Below are positions 42,310 to 45,438 of a stretch of DNA of 45,438 nucleotides, one piece after another. Under the pieces are notes generated by a model. That model had not been told where the DNA came from, did not search any database, and saw only the letters and a program-made list of their open reading frames with translations. Numbering within the stretch: position 1 is the stretch's first letter; each line of letters starts with the position of its first letter. Made by a program: the position numbers and the translations under genes. Where the stretch lies: assembly GCA_902633985.1 (NCBI GenBank), contig CACPHV010000002.1:1-45438 (forward strand), given 5' to 3'. The stretch is from an uncultured Pelagibacteraceae bacterium (lineage in GTDB: Bacteria; Pseudomonadota; Alphaproteobacteria; Pelagibacterales; Pelagibacteraceae).

Positions 42310-43344
42310 ATGAATTACAAAAATTTAGGTAATACCAACATTAAAGTAAGTACAATTTGTCTCGGTACTATGACTTGGGGAGAACAAAATACTGAACTTG
42401 AAGCATTTGAACAAATGGATTTTTCATTAGATCAAGGAGTAAACTTTTGGGACACTGCTGAATTATATGCAGTACCTCCTCGAAAAGAAACCTACGGTGA
42501 TACAGAAAAAATTATTGGGAACTGGTTTGAAAAAACAAAAAAAAGAGACAAAGTCATTCTTGCAACAAAAGTTGCTGGTCCAGCAAGAGATTATTTAAGA
42601 AGTGGAGAAAATAGTTTTACAGGTCCAAACTTAGAATCTGCTTTAAATGACAGTCTTAAAAGACTTAAAACTGATTATATAGATTTATATCAACTTCATT
42701 GGCCAGAAAGAAATGTAAATAATTTTGGAAGACTTGGTTATGTTCATAAGGAAAATGAATGGAATAAATTTGAAGATATTCTTGCAGAGTTAAATAAATA
42801 TATTGATCAGGGAAAAATAAGATACGTTGGTTTATCAAATGAGACCCCTTGGGGAGTTTTAAATTATCTTCAGTTATTCAAAGATAAAAAGTTGCCAAGA
42901 ATGATGTCAATCCAAAATCCTTATAGTTTATTAAATAGATCTTACGAAGTTGGACTAGCTGAAGTTTCTATAAGAGAAAACATTGGATGCTTAGCTTACT
43001 CACCATTAGCAAGTGGGTATTTAAGTGGAAAGTATAGAAATAAGAATTTCCCCAAAGGATCAAGAATGGAGAGAGATTTCGATTTCTGGACAAGGTATAG
43101 AAAGCCAAATACTGAGGATGCCGTTGAACATTATTATAAAATTAGTGAAAAGTTTGGTCTAGATATGAGTCAGATGGCGATAAAATTTTGTGAAATCCAA
43201 GACTTTATGACTAGTGTAATAATTGGAGCAACTACAATGGAGCAGTTGAAAACAAATATAGAAAGTGTAAATGTAAACTTATCTGATGATGTCATTAAAG
43301 AAATTAACCACATACAAACAATTTATCCAAATCCATGTCCATAA
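42310..43344 (+). CDS. Aldo/keto reductase (Tas-like)
   Basis: NADP(H)-dependent oxidoreductase of 344 residues, TIM barrel. N-terminus NLGNTNIKVSTICLGTMTWGEQ with catalytic aspartate and tyrosine in NFWDTAELYAVPPRKET, lysine in VILATKVAGP, histidine in YQLHWPERN. The AVPPRxExxG insertion is typical of the Tas group. Cofactor-site GATTMEQLKTNI near the C-terminus. Substrate unknown. Its end overlaps the start of the next gene by 10 bases, so they are probably one transcript. Confidence 0.92.
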   Translation: MNYKNLGNTNIKVSTICLGTMTWGEQNTELEAFEQMDFSLDQGVNFWDTAELYAVPPRKETYGDTEKIIGNWFEKTKKRDKVILATKVAGPARDYLRSGENSFTGPNLESALNDSLKRLKTDYIDLYQLHWPERNVNNFGRLGYVHKENEWNKFEDILAELNKYIDQGKIRYVGLSNETPWGVLNYLQLFKDKKLPRMMSIQNPYSLLNRSYEVGLAEVSIRENIGCLAYSPLASGYLSGKYRNKNFPKGSRMERDFDFWTRYRKPNTEDAVEHYYKISEKFGLDMSQMAIKFCEIQDFMTSVIIGATTMEQLKTNIESVNVNLSDDVIKEINHIQTIYPNPCP

Positions 43345-43847
43345 TTAAAAAAATTATAATATTGTTAGGAATATTTTTTATAAGTGGTGTTGCTCAAGTT
43401 TCAGCCCAGGAAATTAAAAAAATTGGTAAATATAAAGATTGGGAGGCTATGGTCGTTATGGATGTTGACGGTAAAGTATGCTTTGCGCAATCTTTACCTA
43501 TTTTGCAAGCACCCAAAACTAATAAAAGAGATGCAAAATTATTTGTAGCATTTAGACCAAACGACAATATAAAAAATGAAGTAAGTGTTACCCCAGGTTA
43601 TGAATTTAACAAAAATAATTCAGTAACTGCTTCTTCAGGAAAAAACAAATTTAAATTTGATATTAAAGAACAAGGTTTTGCATGGATTGCTGACAACAAA
43701 ATCGAATTAAAAATGATCAAACAGATGAGAAAAGGATCTAGAATTATGATCACTGGATACAATCAACAAGGTTCTCAAACAATTGATCATTACTCATTAC
43801 TAGGATTTACTAAAGCTTATAACGCTTCAAGAAAAGCTTGTAGTTAA
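43335..43847 (+). CDS. Invasion-associated locus B (IalB) family exported protein
   Basis: Periplasmic protein of 170 residues with a Sec signal peptide (IIKKIIILLGIFFISGVAQVSA, cleaved near residue 24). The mature domain resembles the IalB family: IGKYKDWEAMVVMDVDGKVCFAQSLP, FRPNDNIKNEVSV and C-terminal LLGFTKAYNASRKACS, with cysteines at the start and the end that could form a disulfide. Named from Bartonella invasion, but the family is widespread in free-living alphaproteobacteria and its role there is unknown. Confidence 0.82.
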   Translation: MSIIKKIIILLGIFFISGVAQVSAQEIKKIGKYKDWEAMVVMDVDGKVCFAQSLPILQAPKTNKRDAKLFVAFRPNDNIKNEVSVTPGYEFNKNNSVTASSGKNKFKFDIKEQGFAWIADNKIELKMIKQMRKGSRIMITGYNQQGSQTIDHYSLLGFTKAYNASRKACS

Positions 43848-43851
43848 TTCG

Positions 43852-45039
43852 ATGAAATCAAAAAAGAAAATTGTTCTGGCTTATTCTGGAGGGCTTGATA
43901 CCTCTATAATTTTAAAATGGCTTCAAGAAAATTATGATGCAGATGTAATTTGTTATACAGCAGATGTTGGACAAAAAATTGATAGAAAAAAAATTATAAC
44001 TAATGCAAAAAAATTTGGTGTTAAAAATATAATTATTAAAGATTTAAAAGATATTTTTGTTAAGGATTATGTTTATCCCATGATCAGAGGACATGCGATC
44101 TATGAAGGAGTTTATTTATTAGGGACATCAATAGCAAGACCTCTTATTGCAAAAGATCAAATAAGAGTAGCTAAAAAATTTAAGGCCTATGCAGTTTCGC
44201 ATGGAGCAACTGGTAAAGGCAATGACCAAGTTAGATTTGAATTAGGCTATCATTATTTTGGGTCTAAAATTAAAATCATAGCTCCGTGGAGAATTTGGAA
44301 ACTAAAATCTAGAACAGACTTAATTAATTATGCAAAAAAACACGGCATAGCTATACCTAAAGATAAAAAAGGTGCACCTCCTTTTTCAGTGGATGACAAT
44401 TTATTTCATACATCAACTGAAGGTAAGGTTTTAGAAAATCCAAAAAATTCTGCACCAGAATTTATTTTTCAGCGAACAGTTTCTCCAGAAAAGGCACCTG
44501 ACAAACCATCGTTTGTTACTATCGATTTTAAAAATGGTGATCCTTTTGGAATTAACGGAAAAAAAATATCTCCAGCTAAATTATTAACAAAGTTAAATGA
44601 CCTAGCAGGCAAAAATGGAATTGGAAGAGTTGACTTAGTAGAGAATAGATTTTTAGGTATCAAATCTAGAGGTGTATATGAGACACCTGGTGGAACCCTT
44701 TTAATTAATGCTCATCGAGCAATTGAGTCTGTTACTTTAGATAAAGAAACTATGCATAAAAAAGATCAAGTAATGTCTAGATATGCTGAATTAATTTATA
44801 ATGGTTATTGGTATTCAAAAGAAAGATCTAATCTTCAAAAAATTGTAGATTTAAAAAGAAGTGAAGTTAATGGCTCAGTAAAACTTAAATTGTATAAAGG
44901 AAATATTACAATTCAATCTAGAGTTACTAATAGCAGCGCATATTCAATGAAGAAGGTATCTTTTGAAGAAAATAAATCATTTAATAAATCTAACGTTGAG
45001 AGATTTATCAATTTTCATAAGAAAAAGCTTCGTACTTAG
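43852..45039 (+). CDS. argG: Argininosuccinate synthase
   Basis: Joins citrulline and aspartate with ATP to form argininosuccinate in arginine synthesis; cytosolic. 395 residues, usual length. ATP-binding loop AYSGGLDTSIILKWL at the N-terminus, SHGATGKGNDQVRFE for aspartate and ATP contacts, IAPWRIWKLKSR, and the C-terminal ETPGGTLLINAHRAIE. It begins 4 bases after the IalB-like stop and may be co-transcribed. No intrinsic terminator is clear behind it. Confidence 0.97.
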   Translation: MKSKKKIVLAYSGGLDTSIILKWLQENYDADVICYTADVGQKIDRKKIITNAKKFGVKNIIIKDLKDIFVKDYVYPMIRGHAIYEGVYLLGTSIARPLIAKDQIRVAKKFKAYAVSHGATGKGNDQVRFELGYHYFGSKIKIIAPWRIWKLKSRTDLINYAKKHGIAIPKDKKGAPPFSVDDNLFHTSTEGKVLENPKNSAPEFIFQRTVSPEKAPDKPSFVTIDFKNGDPFGINGKKISPAKLLTKLNDLAGKNGIGRVDLVENRFLGIKSRGVYETPGGTLLINAHRAIESVTLDKETMHKKDQVMSRYAELIYNGYWYSKERSNLQKIVDLKRSEVNGSVKLKLYKGNITIQSRVTNSSAYSMKKVSFEENKSFNKSNVERFINFHKKKLRT

Positions 45040-45096
45040 ATTGCTTTAGGACAAATTAACATTTGTTTAAATCACTAAAAATTATATCCTTAGACC

Positions 45097-45438
45097 ATGG
45101 AATCAATAAAGAATTGGATGAGAGATGCTGCAAATATTTTATTTGATGATAGTAAGAATGATCTACGCGCGCTTCCTAAGACAGTTAGATTGCAAATACT
45201 TTTAGTTTTAAGTTTTATTTGGACTACTGTTTTTAGTTTATATGTTTTTTCTTACACAACTTTCGCATTTGGATGGGCAGGACTTTTTTTAGCTCATATA
45301 GGTTTAATATTTGCCGTCTATATGACTTTTAAACAATTCCATAGAGCAGAAGAGAAGTCTGCAAGTGTTTTTCAAACAAAGAATTTTGATCCTTTTAAAA
45401 TCATGGTCATAGTTTTTGTAATAGTATTTATATTCGTA
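45097..45438 (+). CDS. Membrane protein of unknown function (3' part outside window)
   Basis: Open reading frame from an ATG at 45097 that runs to the window edge without a stop; 114 residues are visible. I do not recognise it. A soluble start (MESIKNWMRDAANILFDDSK) is followed by three hydrophobic segments: about residues 34-50 (ILLVLSFIWTTVFSLYV), 55-77 (FAFGWAGLFLAHIGLIFAVY) and 102-114. Between the second and third is a polar loop KQFHRAEEKSASVFQTKNFD. Composition fits its neighbours. Confidence 0.7.
   Translation, partial: MESIKNWMRDAANILFDDSKNDLRALPKTVRLQILLVLSFIWTTVFSLYVFSYTTFAFGWAGLFLAHIGLIFAVYMTFKQFHRAEEKSASVFQTKNFDPFKIMVIVFVIVFIFV

Noticed and set aside
45051..45066. Terminator after argG
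   Set aside because: ACAAAT/ATTTGT forms a 6-bp hairpin but it is AT-only apart from one pair and has no T run.
1..45438. Mobile elements, CRISPR arrays, tRNA genes
   Set aside because: No transposase or integrase frames, no spaced direct repeats and no tRNA-like cloverleaf sequences were seen in the intergenic gaps.

Overview
The window looks like a chromosomal segment from a streamlined, strongly AT-rich alphaproteobacterium, most likely of the SAR11 / Pelagibacterales type. This is inferred from short intergenic gaps, many ATGA/TAATG-style gene overlaps, tripartite (TRAP) and ABC uptake systems with oversized solute-binding-protein expression signals, a DUF2794 protein, an IalB-like protein, and the alphaproteobacterial neighbourhood rpsP-ffh-dapF-ftsY and ccm-yciB. 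I could not run a similarity search, so the lineage is an inference. I see no tRNA, rRNA, insertion sequence, phage gene or CRISPR array.

Layout. (1) 1-3498: housekeeping block: ribosomal protein S16 (cut by the window edge) and SRP protein Ffh on the minus strand; diaminopimelate epimerase and SRP receptor FtsY on the plus strand. The 160-base gap between ffh and dapF holds a shared promoter candidate and a strongly structured leader for ffh. (2) 3491-7741: an unknown exported protein, an alpha/beta hydrolase, an MFS transporter and a gamma-glutamyltransferase. (3) 7781-17436: two complete TRAP transporters, each ordered binding protein, small permease, large permease. The first has enlarged permease subunits, including a coiled-coil tail on DctM. 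The second is followed by an amidase and a tiny membrane protein. (4) 17567-27013: a carbohydrate/polyol ABC importer with two ATPases and a two-subunit dihydroxyacetone kinase on the minus strand, facing away from a TIM-barrel isomerase/epimerase and a Gfo/Idh/MocA oxidoreductase on the plus strand. (5) 27020-35343: a 2-hydroxyacid block: HIBADH-type dehydrogenase, hydroxypyruvate/glyoxylate reductase-like enzyme, glycolate oxidase GlcDEF (glcF carries a frameshift in an A8 run), an aminotransferase and an FMN-dependent hydroxyacid dehydrogenase. (6) 35356-39991: a PagL-like lipid A deacylase and the cytochrome c maturation genes ccmC-D-E-F-G-H. (7) 40021-45438: a hairpin element, hspQ, yciB, DUF2794, a Bax-inhibitor-1-like protein, an aldo/keto reductase, an IalB-like protein, argG and a truncated membrane protein.

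How it works together: the middle of the window is a scavenging and oxidation region. Three binding-protein-dependent importers bring in organic acids, amides or polyols. Cytosolic kinases, dehydrogenases and glycolate oxidase feed C2-C3 intermediates (dihydroxyacetone phosphate, glyoxylate, pyruvate-like acids) to central metabolism. All three binding-protein genes are followed by a GC-rich intrinsic-terminator hairpin before the permease genes, which should make the binding protein much more abundant than the membrane subunits. The flanking genes are neighbours in many alphaproteobacteria, so the roughly 32 kb between ftsY and ccm reads as accessory material placed inside an ancestral housekeeping cluster.
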